From an uncultured Clostridia bacterium (GTDB taxonomy: Bacteria; Bacillota; Clostridia; TANB77; CAG-465), in NCBI GenBank assembly GCA_934132895.1, contig CAKPAG010000006.1, forward strand, positions 1 through 64,000: DNA of 64,000 bases. Reading direction: 5' to 3'. The number at the start of each line of letters is the position of its first letter. Position 1 is the stretch's first letter. Shown here piece after piece: positions 43,732 through 53,743 of the stretch. Below the pieces are notes generated by a model that saw only the letters and a program-made list of their open reading frames with translations, had not been told where the DNA came from and searched no databases. The position numbers and the translations under genes were made by a program.

Positions 43732-46167
43732 TTATTTTATTTTTTCTATTGTAATTTTTCCATCTTTTAAAGAAATTTGAACATTATCTTTTTCTTTTAT
43801 TTTTTTATCTAAAATGGCCTCTGCAAATTTATCTTCAATATTGCTTTGAATAGCACGTCTTAAAGGTCTTGCTCCATAAGTTTCATCATATCCTACTTTA
43901 GCTATATATTTTATAACGTCGTCAGATATTGTAATCTTCATATTTTTCTTTTCAACACGTTTTTTAAACTTATCAAGCATAAGTGAAGTTATCTTTTCTA
44001 TAGATCCAGTATCTAACTTTTTAAATACTATTATCTCATCTAATCTATTTAAAAATTCAGGTCTAAACATTTTCTTAAGTTCAGACATAACTTCCTCTTT
44101 TGTCTTTTCATAATCTTCTTCTGCCTTTTGTTTGTTTACAAAACCTAATTGTTTTCTTTCTACAATGTTTCTTGCTCCTGTGTTAGAAGTCATAATTATA
44201 ACTGTATTTTTAAAGCTTACTACTCTACCATTTGAATCAGTAAGTCTACCATCTTCTAGTATTTGTAACAACATGTTAAATACATCGGGATGTGCTTTTT
44301 CTATTTCATCAAATAGTATTATGCTATATGGTTTACGTCTTACTTGTTCTGTAAGTTGACCACCATCATCATAACCTACATATCCAGGTGGTGAACCAAT
44401 AAGTTTTGATACACTATGAGGTTCCATATACTCAGACATATCCAATCTTATCATTGCATTTTCATCACCAAATAAATTTTCTGCTAAGGCTTTTGTAAGT
44501 TCTGTTTTACCTACACCCGTTGGACCAAGTAACATAAATGAACCTATTGGTCTTTTCTCATCTTGAAGTCCCACTCTTGCTCTTTTTATAGCACGAGCTA
44601 AAGCTTCAACAGCTTCATCTTGACCAATAACTCTTTTCTTTAAAGTTTCATCTAGTTTTCTTAGCTTTTCACTTTCAGTTTCTGTAAGTTTTGAAACAGG
44701 TATTTTTGTCCAGTTTGAAACGACATCGCAAATATCTTCTTTAGAAATAGAAGCTTCTTTTTTCTTTTCTTTTTTCTCCCACTCAGATTTTTTATTTGCA
44801 ATTTCTTCTTTTAATTTCTTTTCTTCATCTCTTACTTTCGCAGCTTTTTCAAAGTCTTGAGAAATTATAGCTTCTTCCTTTTCTTTTGAAAGAATATCTT
44901 TCTTTTTCTCAAGTTCTTTTATTCCTTTTGGCATAGTTACAGTTTTTAGTTTTACCTTAGAACAAGCTTCATCAATTAAATCGATTGCTTTATCTGGTAA
45001 ATATCTATCGTTTATATATCTTATAGACATAGCAACTGCTTCTTTAATAGCTTCATCAGTTATTTTTACCTTATGATGAGCCTCATATTTATCTTTTAAA
45101 CCTTTTAATATCTTTACAGTATCTTCTGCATTTGGTTCATCAATTAATACACTTTGAAATCTTCTTTCTAGTGCACTATCTTTTTCTATATTTTTTCTAT
45201 ATTCATTTAAAGTAGTTGCACCTATTATTTGTACTTCTCCCCTTGATAAAAGAGGTTTTAAAATGTTTGCTGCATCCATTGCACCTTCTGCAGCTCCTGC
45301 ACCAATTATAGTGTGCATTTCATCTATAAACAGAATTACATTTCCGCATTTTTTTATTTCTTGAAGTGATTTTTTAAGTCTTTCTTCAAAATCACCTCTA
45401 TATTTTGCTCCGGCTACCATAGATGACATATCAAGTGAAACCACTCTTTTTGACTTTAATATTTCAGGTACTTTTCCATCTACAATCATTTGGGCTAGAC
45501 CTTCGACTACTGCAGTTTTCCCTACACCTGGTTCACCTATTAATACTGGATTATTCTTTGTTCTTCTGCTTAGTATTTCTATAATTCTTTGTATTTCACT
45601 ACTTCTGCCAATAACAGGATCAACTTTTCCTTCACTTGCTAAAGCTGTTAAATCTTTTCCATATTGATTAAGTGTAGGGGTATTATTTGCTCCCATATTT
45701 TTTTCATTTGATTCATCATTATATAACGAAAATGGTGAATCTTCACTTAAAAGTTTTAAGATTTCGGCAAATATTCTTTGTGGATCAATATTTGCATCAA
45801 TTAAAATTCTTACTGCCACACTATCTATCTCTCTCATAAGTGATAGTAATATGTGTTCAGTTCCTACGTAGTTTTGCCCCATTCTTTTAGACTCTCTGCT
45901 ACTATTTTCTATTATTCTTTTAGCTCTTGGAGTAAGTTCAGGTTCACTATCTAGTGTATTCATAATTCCATCTATTTTTAGTATTTCACCTTCAACATAC
46001 TCTTTAGTTAAGCCTTGGCTTGTAAGTATTTTACAAGCTAACCCTTCCCCTTCGGCAACTAAGCCATAGAGAATATGCTCTGTTCCTATAAAAGAATAAT
46101 TATTTTCTATTGCAAATTCTCTTGCAATTTCTAATACTCTACTTGCTCTTCCTGTAAATTCATACAT
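43732..46167 (-). CDS. clpC: ATP-dependent Clp protease ATPase ClpC
   Basis: An 811-residue Hsp100 protein. N-terminal double Clp repeat (FTGRASRVLEIAREFA...GTEHILYGL), first AAA domain (GEPGVGKTAVVEGLA; ILFIDEMHTIIGAGAA), a UVR-type motif in the middle (SQDFEKAAKVRDEEKKLKEE) and a second AAA domain (GPTGVGKTELTKALA; ILFDEIEKAHPDVFNMLLQI). It unfolds proteins for ClpP, including those marked by McsB arginine phosphorylation. It is the last gene of the CtsR operon, one nucleotide after mcsB. Confidence 0.97.
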   Translation of the reverse strand: MYEFTGRASRVLEIAREFAIENNYSFIGTEHILYGLVAEGEGLACKILTSQGLTKEYVEGEILKIDGIMNTLDSEPELTPRAKRIIENSSRESKRMGQNYVGTEHILLSLMREIDSVAVRILIDANIDPQRIFAEILKLLSEDSPFSLYNDESNEKNMGANNTPTLNQYGKDLTALASEGKVDPVIGRSSEIQRIIEILSRRTKNNPVLIGEPGVGKTAVVEGLAQMIVDGKVPEILKSKRVVSLDMSSMVAGAKYRGDFEERLKKSLQEIKKCGNVILFIDEMHTIIGAGAAEGAMDAANILKPLLSRGEVQIIGATTLNEYRKNIEKDSALERRFQSVLIDEPNAEDTVKILKGLKDKYEAHHKVKITDEAIKEAVAMSIRYINDRYLPDKAIDLIDEACSKVKLKTVTMPKGIKELEKKKDILSKEKEEAIISQDFEKAAKVRDEEKKLKEEIANKKSEWEKKEKKKEASISKEDICDVVSNWTKIPVSKLTETESEKLRKLDETLKKRVIGQDEAVEALARAIKRARVGLQDEKRPIGSFMLLGPTGVGKTELTKALAENLFGDENAMIRLDMSEYMEPHSVSKLIGSPPGYVGYDDGGQLTEQVRRKPYSIILFDEIEKAHPDVFNMLLQILEDGRLTDSNGRVVSFKNTVIIMTSNTGARNIVERKQLGFVNKQKAEEDYEKTKEEVMSELKKMFRPEFLNRLDEIIVFKKLDTGSIEKITSLMLDKFKKRVEKKNMKITISDDVIKYIAKVGYDETYGARPLRRAIQSNIEDKFAEAILDKKIKEKDNVQISLKDGKITIEKIK

Positions 46168-46168
46168 A

Positions 46169-47164
46169 TTAATTCAACTCCTCTCTTATATATTTAGCTC
46201 TTTTTACTAATTCTTCTTGTCTTGACAAGTCTTGTTTTTCATTTAATTTTAGTGTATTTGATAATATATTTATCATTATTTCTTGGATTTTTTGGAGTGA
46301 AACATCTTTAATCATATCTATACTCACTCCAAGCCTTACTTTTGATAAAAGCTTTACAGCTTCATCTTGTGATATTACTCTTGAATTTTTAAGTATTCCA
46401 TACGCTCTAAATATCTCATCTTCAAATTGAATATTCCCATTTTTTAATACTTCTCTTGCTTTTCTTTCTTGTTCAACAATTGATGTAATTATAGCTTTAA
46501 TTCCAGATATGATATTTTCATCACTCATTCCAAGTGTTTTTTGGTTTGATATCTGATACATATATCCATCACCACTTGTATTTTCTCCATATAGCCCTCT
46601 AACTGATACACCTATACTTGCAGCTTGATCTAGTAACTTATTTAAAAGACCTACCCTTGCTAATGCTGGAAGATGTAAAAGAACTGACACTCTCATACCA
46701 CTTCCAACGTTTGTTGGACAAGATGTTATATATCCATATTTTTCATTTTTAATATATTCTACTTTTTCTCCTAAACTATCTGTAAAACAAGTTAAATCTT
46801 CATAACACTTATCTATATTAAAACCGGCAGAAAACGCTTGTATCCTTAAATGATCCTCTTCATTTACCATAGCAACTACTGAACTATCTTCATTTGTGAT
46901 AATAGCTCCTAGTTCATCTCCTACAAATTCTTTAGATATTATATGTTTTTCCATAAGACTTAATTTTGTTACATCATCAATATCCTGCATTTTAAGTAAC
47001 TTGTACTTTTTCTTATCTATACTTTTTTCAAGAATATCTATAATTTCTTTTCTTTCTTTATCACTCATTATAACAGGAAATCTATAACCTTTTATATTTC
47101 TTGCAAATCTTATTCTTGAAGAAATAACAACATCTGAATCTTTTGATACTTCATTATACCACAT
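46169..47164 (-). CDS. mcsB: protein arginine kinase McsB
   Basis: A 331-residue phosphagen-kinase-like protein: VISSRIRFARNIKGYRFP (ATP/arginine-binding arginines), NEEDHLRIQAF, and TSCPTNVGSGMRVSVLLHLP with the catalytic-loop residues. McsB phosphorylates arginines on substrates, including CtsR, and so targets them to ClpCP. It needs McsA, encoded 23 nt upstream. Length and order agree with B. subtilis. Confidence 0.96.
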   Translation of the reverse strand: MWYNEVSKDSDVVISSRIRFARNIKGYRFPVIMSDKERKEIIDILEKSIDKKKYKLLKMQDIDDVTKLSLMEKHIISKEFVGDELGAIITNEDSSVVAMVNEEDHLRIQAFSAGFNIDKCYEDLTCFTDSLGEKVEYIKNEKYGYITSCPTNVGSGMRVSVLLHLPALARVGLLNKLLDQAASIGVSVRGLYGENTSGDGYMYQISNQKTLGMSDENIISGIKAIITSIVEQERKAREVLKNGNIQFEDEIFRAYGILKNSRVISQDEAVKLLSKVRLGVSIDMIKDVSLQKIQEIMINILSNTLKLNEKQDLSRQEELVKRAKYIREELN

Positions 47165-47187
47165 TTAAATTCCCCCTCTTTTTATCT

Positions 47188-47703
47188 TTAATCTTTATTT
47201 TGATTTTTTTCTAATTCTTTTATTTTATCTCTAATTATAGCTGCTTCTTCGTATTTTTCATCTTTCACTAGTTCCTTTATTTTTTCTTTCAAGTCATCAA
47301 TATTTTCTTCTTTTGATTCTTTGATATAACTTTTTTTGCTATCAACATTTACTTTATTCTTTTTATTTAACTTAATATGTCTATTCTTTCCGTGAAATTT
47401 TAAAAACAATTCATCTAAAGTATCTTCAAATGTGTTATAGCATTCTTCACATCCAAACATACCAGTTTTAGAATAATCATCTAAAGTATATCCACACTTT
47501 GGACATACTAAAGTTTCAGGTAATTTTGTATCTTTAAAAAATTCAGGAATTGAAACAAACATAGGAGAAAATATACTTGAAAAATCTCCTACACCCATTT
47601 TATTTGCACAATTCTCACAAAGATAATACTCGTGTTTTTTTCCATTTATACTCTCTGAATATCTTACTGTAGCTTCTCTTTTTCCACAACTTTGACATTT
47701 CAT
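47188..47703 (-). CDS. mcsA: McsA, zinc-binding activator of McsB
   Basis: About 171 residues from ATG 47703 (GGAG 8 nt upstream); an upstream GTG is rejected. Four CxxC motifs (CQSCG, CENCA, CPKCG, CEECY) form two treble-clef zinc sites, followed by a C-terminal UVR domain (LVKDEKYEEAAIIRDKIKEL). McsA activates the McsB kinase. It is the second gene of the CtsR operon. Confidence 0.95.
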   Translation of the reverse strand: MKCQSCGKREATVRYSESINGKKHEYYLCENCANKMGVGDFSSIFSPMFVSIPEFFKDTKLPETLVCPKCGYTLDDYSKTGMFGCEECYNTFEDTLDELFLKFHGKNRHIKLNKKNKVNVDSKKSYIKESKEENIDDLKEKIKELVKDEKYEEAAIIRDKIKELEKNQNKD

Positions 47704-47722
47704 AATAATCACTCCTTTTTAC

Positions 47723-48172
47723 TTAATTTAATATATTTATAATGAGATTTTTAAAAATATCAGCTCTTACGTCATTACGTATTAATTTATCAACTTTTTC
47801 CAAACTCTTATCTGACACTGCCACTTTTATCATTTTAGCTTTGTCTTCATCTAATATATTATAACTTACAAAATCTTTAAGGTAAACATCTACGACACTT
47901 TGTGACAATTTGTTACCAATCTTGTCAATTAAAGTTGCAAGTTCACTTTCGTCAGACATATCTTTTTTTATTATTTTAATATATCCTCCGCCCCCTCTTC
48001 TACTTTCAACATAAAAGCCCATTTCTGGAACAAATCTTGTGGATATAACATAATTGATTTGAGATGGTACACAATTAAACATACGACTTAAATCACTTCT
48101 TCTTAACTCTAATTCATTTGTGTCTTTTATACAATCTCTAATATATTCTTCTATTAAATCTGATAATTTCAT
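47723..48172 (-). CDS. ctsR: transcriptional repressor CtsR
   Basis: A 149-residue winged-helix repressor of class III heat-shock genes: MKLSDLIEEYIRDCI, the DNA-binding LSRMFNCVPSQINYVISTRF and the RRGGGGYIKI beta-wing tip with its glycine loop. It is first in the ctsR-mcsA-mcsB-clpC operon and most likely represses it through the CtsR box next to the promoter. Confidence 0.97.
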   Translation of the reverse strand: MKLSDLIEEYIRDCIKDTNELELRRSDLSRMFNCVPSQINYVISTRFVPEMGFYVESRRGGGGYIKIIKKDMSDESELATLIDKIGNKLSQSVVDVYLKDFVSYNILDEDKAKMIKVAVSDKSLEKVDKLIRNDVRADIFKNLIINILN

Positions 48173-48193
48173 CTTAATCGCCTCTTTTTTAAC

Positions 48194-48239
48194 TTTGACT
48201 TTCTTTGACTATTATACAACTTTTTTTATCCTTTGTCAA
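48194..48239 (-). promoter_or_regulatory. ctsR operon promoter with perfect CtsR box
   Basis: TTGACA (48234-48239), 17 nt, TATAAT (48211-48216). Immediately downstream of the -10 is AGTCAAA-GAA-AGTCAAA (48194-48210), which matches the CtsR heptad direct repeat exactly. Confidence 0.95.
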
Positions 48240-48284
48240 TAGCTCTAAAAAAAATATATATATTTGAATAACAAAAGTATAATA

Positions 48285-48333
48285 AAATGAACTCTATTAT
48301 TATGCCAAACGGTTTAATAATTTGAGTTCATTT
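48285..48333 (-). terminator. terminator after pilin-like gene 1
   Basis: Minus-strand outer stem AAATGAACTC / GAGTTCATTT with an inner ATTATTA/TAATAAT pairing, then TTATTATACTTTTG. Confidence 0.65.
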
Positions 48334-48345
48334 CATATTTTTAAA

Positions 48346-49875
48346 TTATTTTTCTTTACTATATATAGCCTCTATCTTACTTGGATTTATACTAGTACCA
48401 ATTGATATATTATTAATTCCATTTATAGTTGATATTTCTGGTAGATTTAGTATTTTTTCTTCAGTCTTAGATTCTAATGTAGTACAAACTTTTACAGGTT
48501 TATTTTCATTTTTTAAATCAGATAAATATTTTTTGAATCCAGATACACTTACATCATAATTTAAATTTGTTAAATAAGTTTTGTTAATCTTTAATTGATA
48601 AAATTTAGTATTTGAAATATTACAACCTTCAACATCTTGTGTAAATATTGAAGCCCTACCAGGATATTTTTCTACTAATATATTAGATAATAATCTACCA
48701 TTTGAAAGTAGGTCACTATCTGATAAAAAGAATCTTTGATTAACTACATTAGTTCCACTTCCACCTAATTCCCATCTTTCTGTGCCATCAAATACTCTTC
48801 CTTTTATATTTCTTACAATTTTTTTATTCTTAAAGTCTATATAATCTACTGCATCTCCAACTTTTCTTAAAGGTTCATTTAAAAATATGTTTGTTGTAGT
48901 GCCTTCTACGTATGGCTCATAATCTGTAGCAGCAGTTCCCAATTCTATTTGAATATTTTTTATTATTGAATCTGCTCCACCTTGTGCAGAAGTTTGCTTA
49001 TACAAATAGACACCACTATCTAACATCTCCTGTGTAGCTATATACTTTGTTTTATTGGTAATATAAGTATTGTAACTCGAACTTGTATTATTTAAATAAA
49101 TCTGACTATAACCATTTGTTTCCATAGAAAATACAAATTCATCTCCTACTTTTAAATTTGGAGCCAACTGCGATAACTTTTTACCTGTAAATGATGGATA
49201 ACTTTTTACTGTTATGCTTCCGTCTCCATTATCTAAAATACGAGTTCCGGTTATGCACTCTTTTATATCAAATAAATTTTTTCCAGTCACTGTTACAGGT
49301 ATTTTATATTTTCCATAATTAGAGTCATTTGTGTCTGTTACTAATTCTCCTACACTTTGTATTTCTACTGGATTATCTGGTGTAGGTGTACCATTTTGTA
49401 TACTATTACCATATATCCTTAAGTTTTCTAATTTTCCAACAGTAGCATTATCTATCTGAATATTTTTACTATCACTTGATACGGCTTTATCATAGTTTGT
49501 ATTTTCTCCTGTTAATGTCTCATTAGCCCAATTATACTCTTGCATATTTGATTCATCTGTATATTCTAAACTTCCACCATTTATAGCTATTTTTTCTATA
49601 TATTTATCTTTTATACCTGGTAAAATATTTTTTATATCTTCACCTGACTTATTCAAATCACTTACATTATATGTTCCTTGACTATCTGCATATTGTTTTT
49701 GAATGTATAAATCTAATTCTTCCTTTAGCGTTATTATATCATTTTGAAATGTTGCTTTTTTAGCATTTTCAATTGGATTGTTATTTGCAATAGAAAGTAT
49801 TACTGCTACTGCCAATATTATAATTACTATTATTGTTATTACTAGTACTATAAGTGATATACCTCTTTTTTTCAT
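48346..49875 (-). CDS. pilin-like surface protein, tandem copy 1
   Basis: A 509-residue protein with a short prepilin-type leader (MKKRG, then ISLIVLVITIIVIIILAVAV) but without Glu at position 5 of the mature chain. After a coiled-coil-like pilin stalk (residues 30-90) comes a segment with YGNSIQNGTPTPDNPVEIQS, seen in phage tail/baseplate and adhesin proteins, and a variable beta-rich region. The last 30 residues (EISTINGINNISIGTSINPS) are shared by all three copies. The first 200 residues are nearly identical to copy 2, while the middle differs. Likely a surface-exposed, carbohydrate-binding pilin-type protein; function inferred. Own promoter and terminator. Confidence 0.75.
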   Translation of the reverse strand: MKKRGISLIVLVITIIVIIILAVAVILSIANNNPIENAKKATFQNDIITLKEELDLYIQKQYADSQGTYNVSDLNKSGEDIKNILPGIKDKYIEKIAINGGSLEYTDESNMQEYNWANETLTGENTNYDKAVSSDSKNIQIDNATVGKLENLRIYGNSIQNGTPTPDNPVEIQSVGELVTDTNDSNYGKYKIPVTVTGKNLFDIKECITGTRILDNGDGSITVKSYPSFTGKKLSQLAPNLKVGDEFVFSMETNGYSQIYLNNTSSSYNTYITNKTKYIATQEMLDSGVYLYKQTSAQGGADSIIKNIQIELGTAATDYEPYVEGTTTNIFLNEPLRKVGDAVDYIDFKNKKIVRNIKGRVFDGTERWELGGSGTNVVNQRFFLSDSDLLSNGRLLSNILVEKYPGRASIFTQDVEGCNISNTKFYQLKINKTYLTNLNYDVSVSGFKKYLSDLKNENKPVKVCTTLESKTEEKILNLPEISTINGINNISIGTSINPSKIEAIYSKEK

Positions 49876-50019
49876 AAATCATTCTCCTCTTTTTATTATT
49901 TGCTTTTTAGCAATAATTATTATACAATAAAATTCAACATCTTGCAATAAGTTTACAATAAATTTACCATAATTTTTAATACAAAAAGATGGCTATATTA
50001 GCCATCTCTCCTATTAATT
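49876..50019 (-). repeat. intergenic repeat between pilin copies 1 and 2
   Basis: About 144 nt nearly identical to 51586-51729. It contains the terminator of copy 2 (stem AGATGGCTA/TAGCCATCT, 49987-50007, T tract 49983-49987), the promoter of copy 1 (TTGCAA 49942-49947, 17 nt, TATAAT 49919-49924) and a GCTTTTTAGC mini hairpin before the AGAGGAG ribosome site. Confidence 0.85.
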
Positions 50020-51585
50020 TTATTTTCCATATACAACTTCCATTTTGCTTGGATTTACACTAGTCCCTATTGATATATTATTGGTTCCATTTATAATTGA
50101 TATTTCTGGTATTTCTATTGTTTCTTCAGTTGGTGTATTTAGTACATAAAATAATTTTGGATTATTGTTTAAAAGCCATCCTCTAAATGCTACTTTATCG
50201 GCTGCAGCAACGATTTCGCTATTAATTCCAATGAATATTCTTTGCAGTTCTGGTTTTAAAGTAATATGATTACTACCACTAAGATGATTAGTATTCATTT
50301 CAAAATGAGTACAAATTAAATCTGAATTATTTGTTTTTGAGTAAGTAAAATTATAATATATTGAATATCCATTAACTGACAACATTGAAGCATACTCATG
50401 AAAACTATTTCTTATATCAGATAAGTTTTCAACCCCTACATTTCTTACTACTTTTTTATTTTTAAAATCTATATAATCTACTGCATCCCCAACTTTTCTT
50501 AAAGGCTCATTGAAATAAATATTGGTTGTTTGCCCTTTATATGGTTCGTAATCTGTTTCTTTGTTTCCTTCTTCAATTTGAAATGTATTAATATCTATAT
50601 AATTTTTAAAGCAATAATTATGGCTTATTGTTCCTATTTCTTTTATAGTTTTATTAGCTTTAGATGTATATGATATATGTTTCCATTCAGTTTCATAATT
50701 TGGATTTGAAACTACAATATCGTCTCTAGAACTGTCAGTATACCAAATATAAAGTAAACCTGATGTTTTATTCGGAGCTGAAGATGAGTTCATTGTCTGT
50801 TTATAATCAAAAGAAAAAGTATATTGGGTATTTTCCTTAAAATAAATATCTGAATATTTCATCTCAAAGTTATCAATAAAAGAGATACAATCTCTATCAT
50901 CCAACTTTATTTCAGTATATCCAGAATCATTTGCAGTTCCAGCTGATTTCTTTAGTCCGCTATATACTTGTTTGGCTGTTCCAATATTTTTGCCAGTTAC
51001 TGTTACAGGTATTTTATATTTTCCATAATTAGAGTCATTTGCGTCTGTTACTAATTCTCCTACACTTTGTATTTCTACTGGATTATCTGGCGTAGGTGTA
51101 CCATTTTGTATACTATTTCCATATATTTTTAAATTTCCCAGTTTCCCAGCAGTAGCATTATTTATCTGCATATTTTTACTATCACTTGATACGGCTTTAT
51201 CATAGTTTGATTTTTCTCCTGTTAATGTCTCACTAGCCCAATTATACTCTTGCATATTTGATTCATCTGTATATTCTAAACTTCCACCATTTATAGCTAT
51301 TTTTCCTATATATTTATCTTTTATATCTGGTAAAATATCTTTTATATCTTCACCTAACTTATTCAAATCACTTGCTTTATATGTTCCCTGACTATCTACA
51401 TATTGTTTTTGAATGTATAAATCTAATTCTTCCTTTAGCGTTGCTATATCATTTTGAAAAGCCGCCTTTTTAGCATTTTCTATTGGATTATTATTTGCAA
51501 TAGATAGTATTACTGCTACTGCCAATATTATAATTACTATTATTGTTATTACTAGTACTATAAGTGATATACCTCTTTTTTTCAT
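50020..51585 (-). CDS. pilin-like surface protein, tandem copy 2
   Basis: A 521-residue paralogue. The N-terminal 200 residues nearly equal copy 1, including leader and GNSIQNGTPTPDNPVEIQS. The middle then switches to a region like that in copy 3: GKNIGTAKQVYSGL, FKENTQYTFSFDYKQ, NKTIKEIGTISHNY and IDINTFQIEEGNKET, a jelly-roll/carbohydrate-binding-like pattern. The C-terminus NISIGTSVNPSKMEVVYGK is shared. The combination suggests recombination between copies. Surface location and binding role are inferred. Confidence 0.75.
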   Translation of the reverse strand: MKKRGISLIVLVITIIVIIILAVAVILSIANNNPIENAKKAAFQNDIATLKEELDLYIQKQYVDSQGTYKASDLNKLGEDIKDILPDIKDKYIGKIAINGGSLEYTDESNMQEYNWASETLTGEKSNYDKAVSSDSKNMQINNATAGKLGNLKIYGNSIQNGTPTPDNPVEIQSVGELVTDANDSNYGKYKIPVTVTGKNIGTAKQVYSGLKKSAGTANDSGYTEIKLDDRDCISFIDNFEMKYSDIYFKENTQYTFSFDYKQTMNSSSAPNKTSGLLYIWYTDSSRDDIVVSNPNYETEWKHISYTSKANKTIKEIGTISHNYCFKNYIDINTFQIEEGNKETDYEPYKGQTTNIYFNEPLRKVGDAVDYIDFKNKKVVRNVGVENLSDIRNSFHEYASMLSVNGYSIYYNFTYSKTNNSDLICTHFEMNTNHLSGSNHITLKPELQRIFIGINSEIVAAADKVAFRGWLLNNNPKLFYVLNTPTEETIEIPEISIINGTNNISIGTSVNPSKMEVVYGK

Positions 51586-51729
51586 AAATCATTCTCCTCT
51601 TTTTATTATTTGCTTTTTAGCAATAATTATTATACAATAAATTTCGACACGTTGCAATAAGTTTACAATAAATTTACCATAATTTTTAATACAAAAAGAT
51701 GGCTAAATTAGCCATCTCTTCCATTACTT
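51586..51729 (-). repeat. intergenic repeat between pilin copies 2 and 3
   Basis: Second copy of the 144-nt repeat: terminator of copy 3 (51697-51717), promoter of copy 2 (TTGCAA 51652-51657, 17 nt, TATAAT 51629-51634) and the same leader hairpin. The spacer here holds TGTCGAA (51643-51649); the other copy has TGTTGAA. Confidence 0.85.
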
Positions 51730-53703
51730 TTATTTTCCATATATAACTTCCATTTTACTTGGATTTACACTAGTGCCAATTGATATATTATTGGTTCCAT
51801 TTATAGTTGATATTTCTGGTATATTTATGCTTTCTTGTTTTTTATTTATTAATACATAGTCTACTACTATATTATGAGACTTTACCCAAGCTTTAAAATC
51901 ATTTGCACTATCTGCAGTTAATCTATTTTTAGCAATACTTACATAAATATAATTCTTTTCTAAAGAATAAATTGCTTCATTACTAGCATTAATCGTACTC
52001 GAAACATTAGAAGAAAAAGTATTTGATATAGCAGATCCAAACTGTATACCACTTAGTGAACAAGCATAAGTATGATAATTATCACCATTTTTATAATTCC
52101 ACCAATTTTCATTTCCTTTTAATGTAGTTTCACCTATACTTCTTACGACTTTTTTATTTTTTAAATCTATATAATCTGCATATTCTCCTATTTTTCTTAA
52201 AGGTTCATCTAAATATATATATATAGTTTTTTCTTTATATGGTTCATACCCTGTTTCTTTGTTTCCCTCTTCAATCTGAAATGTATTGATATCTATATAA
52301 TTCATAAAGTGATAATTATAACTTATTGTTCCTATTGACTTTATAGTTTTATTAGCTTTAGACGTATAAGAAATATGCTTCCATTTCACATCCTCATTTG
52401 AGTTTGAAACTTTAATGCTTTCATTTGAATCATCAGTATAATAAATACAAAGTAAAACTGCATTTTTGTTGTTTGCTTCGGATGAGTTTACTAATTGTTT
52501 ATAGTCAAAGGAGAACGTATATTGAGTATTTTCTTTAAAGTTAATACCTGTATATTGGGTACCTCTATTATCTATAAAGCCAACACACTCTCTACCATCA
52601 AGTGTTGTTTCTGTATACCTTGATTCTGTTGCCAATCCACTATAAACTTGTTTAGCTGTTCCTAAATTTTTACCTACTGCTGTTAATGTTATAGGTATTG
52701 CATATTTCCCATATGCTACGTATTCTGTTGCAATGTTTCCCTCTTCTAATTGAATGGAATTTTCATCAAAATAACATCCTTGGCTATATGAATATGTTGT
52801 TTCAATATGGCTAATTGTTTTACCTAAATTAGATTTCAAGGTATACGAGTTCCATGTGGAATCATTTTTAACATAAATCGTACTTCCTGTACCATCTGTA
52901 TAAACAAATTTAAAACCTGTAGAAACACCTGTCCCTACTATTCCTTTTGCTCTAAAACTAAGAATATACTGAGTTTGGGGTTTAAATTGTCCAGACATAT
53001 ATGGTTTTCCATTACTGCCACCCCTTGGACTATAATATATACAGCTAGTACCATCAACTTCTGTCTTTTCTACATATTTGGTTGAAAAACTTCTTAAAAA
53101 TTCATACCATTTATTTACATCAAATTTATTTTTTATATCTCCAACACTTTCTATCTCTACTGGATTATCTGTACTAGGCGTTCCATTTTGTACACTATTT
53201 CCATATATTTTTAGATTTTCTAGTTTATCTTCAAATTCAGTATCAATTTGTGCAGTACCATTATCAGATTCTGCTTTATCATAATCTGCTGTTATTCCAT
53301 CAAAAACTTCCACAGCCCACGAGTATTCTTTCATATTTGAATAGTCATAATAATTTAATCTGCCACCTATTATTTTTATTTTATTTAAATACTTATCATT
53401 TATACTAGGTAAAACTAACTTAATATTTTGATCTGTTTGTTCGATTCCATCCTCAACTAAAATATTTTCATCTGCATACAATTCTTCTACTTCATATACT
53501 CCTTGATTTTCCGCCATTTTTCTATGTATGTATGTATTTAAGTCTTCTTTTAAAGCAGACATATCAGTTTCAAAAGCAACCTTTTTAGCATTTTCTATTG
53601 GATTATTATTTGTAAGTGTTAATATTATTGCTGCAGAAAGTACTATTGTTACTGCTATTGTTATCACAAGTACTATAAGTGATATTCCTTTTTTTTCTCT
53701 CAT
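51730..53703 (-). CDS. pilin-like surface protein, tandem copy 3
   Basis: The longest copy, 657 residues. The leader and membrane helix are related but more diverged (MREKKGISLIVLVITIAVTI). It has two successive beta-rich modules of the type FKPQTQYILSFRAKG... and FKENTQYTFSFDYKQ..., separated by a shared TLTAVGKNLGTAKQVYSGL segment, so it looks like an internally duplicated version of copy 2. The tail again ends in NISIGTSVNPSKMEVIYGK. Own sigma-A promoter. It is the upstream-most of the three genes. Confidence 0.75.
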   Translation of the reverse strand: MREKKGISLIVLVITIAVTIVLSAAIILTLTNNNPIENAKKVAFETDMSALKEDLNTYIHRKMAENQGVYEVEELYADENILVEDGIEQTDQNIKLVLPSINDKYLNKIKIIGGRLNYYDYSNMKEYSWAVEVFDGITADYDKAESDNGTAQIDTEFEDKLENLKIYGNSVQNGTPSTDNPVEIESVGDIKNKFDVNKWYEFLRSFSTKYVEKTEVDGTSCIYYSPRGGSNGKPYMSGQFKPQTQYILSFRAKGIVGTGVSTGFKFVYTDGTGSTIYVKNDSTWNSYTLKSNLGKTISHIETTYSYSQGCYFDENSIQLEEGNIATEYVAYGKYAIPITLTAVGKNLGTAKQVYSGLATESRYTETTLDGRECVGFIDNRGTQYTGINFKENTQYTFSFDYKQLVNSSEANNKNAVLLCIYYTDDSNESIKVSNSNEDVKWKHISYTSKANKTIKSIGTISYNYHFMNYIDINTFQIEEGNKETGYEPYKEKTIYIYLDEPLRKIGEYADYIDLKNKKVVRSIGETTLKGNENWWNYKNGDNYHTYACSLSGIQFGSAISNTFSSNVSSTINASNEAIYSLEKNYIYVSIAKNRLTADSANDFKAWVKSHNIVVDYVLINKKQESINIPEISTINGTNNISIGTSVNPSKMEVIYGK

Positions 53704-53743
53704 ATTCTTCCCTCTCTATATTCCTATATATTTTAATAACACT

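Noticed and set aside
49876..51729. Repeated intergenic blocks between the pilin genes as a CRISPR or insertion sequence
   Set aside because: Only two copies, each containing a terminator, promoter and leader; a gene duplication explains them. No CRISPR array or transposase was seen in the window.
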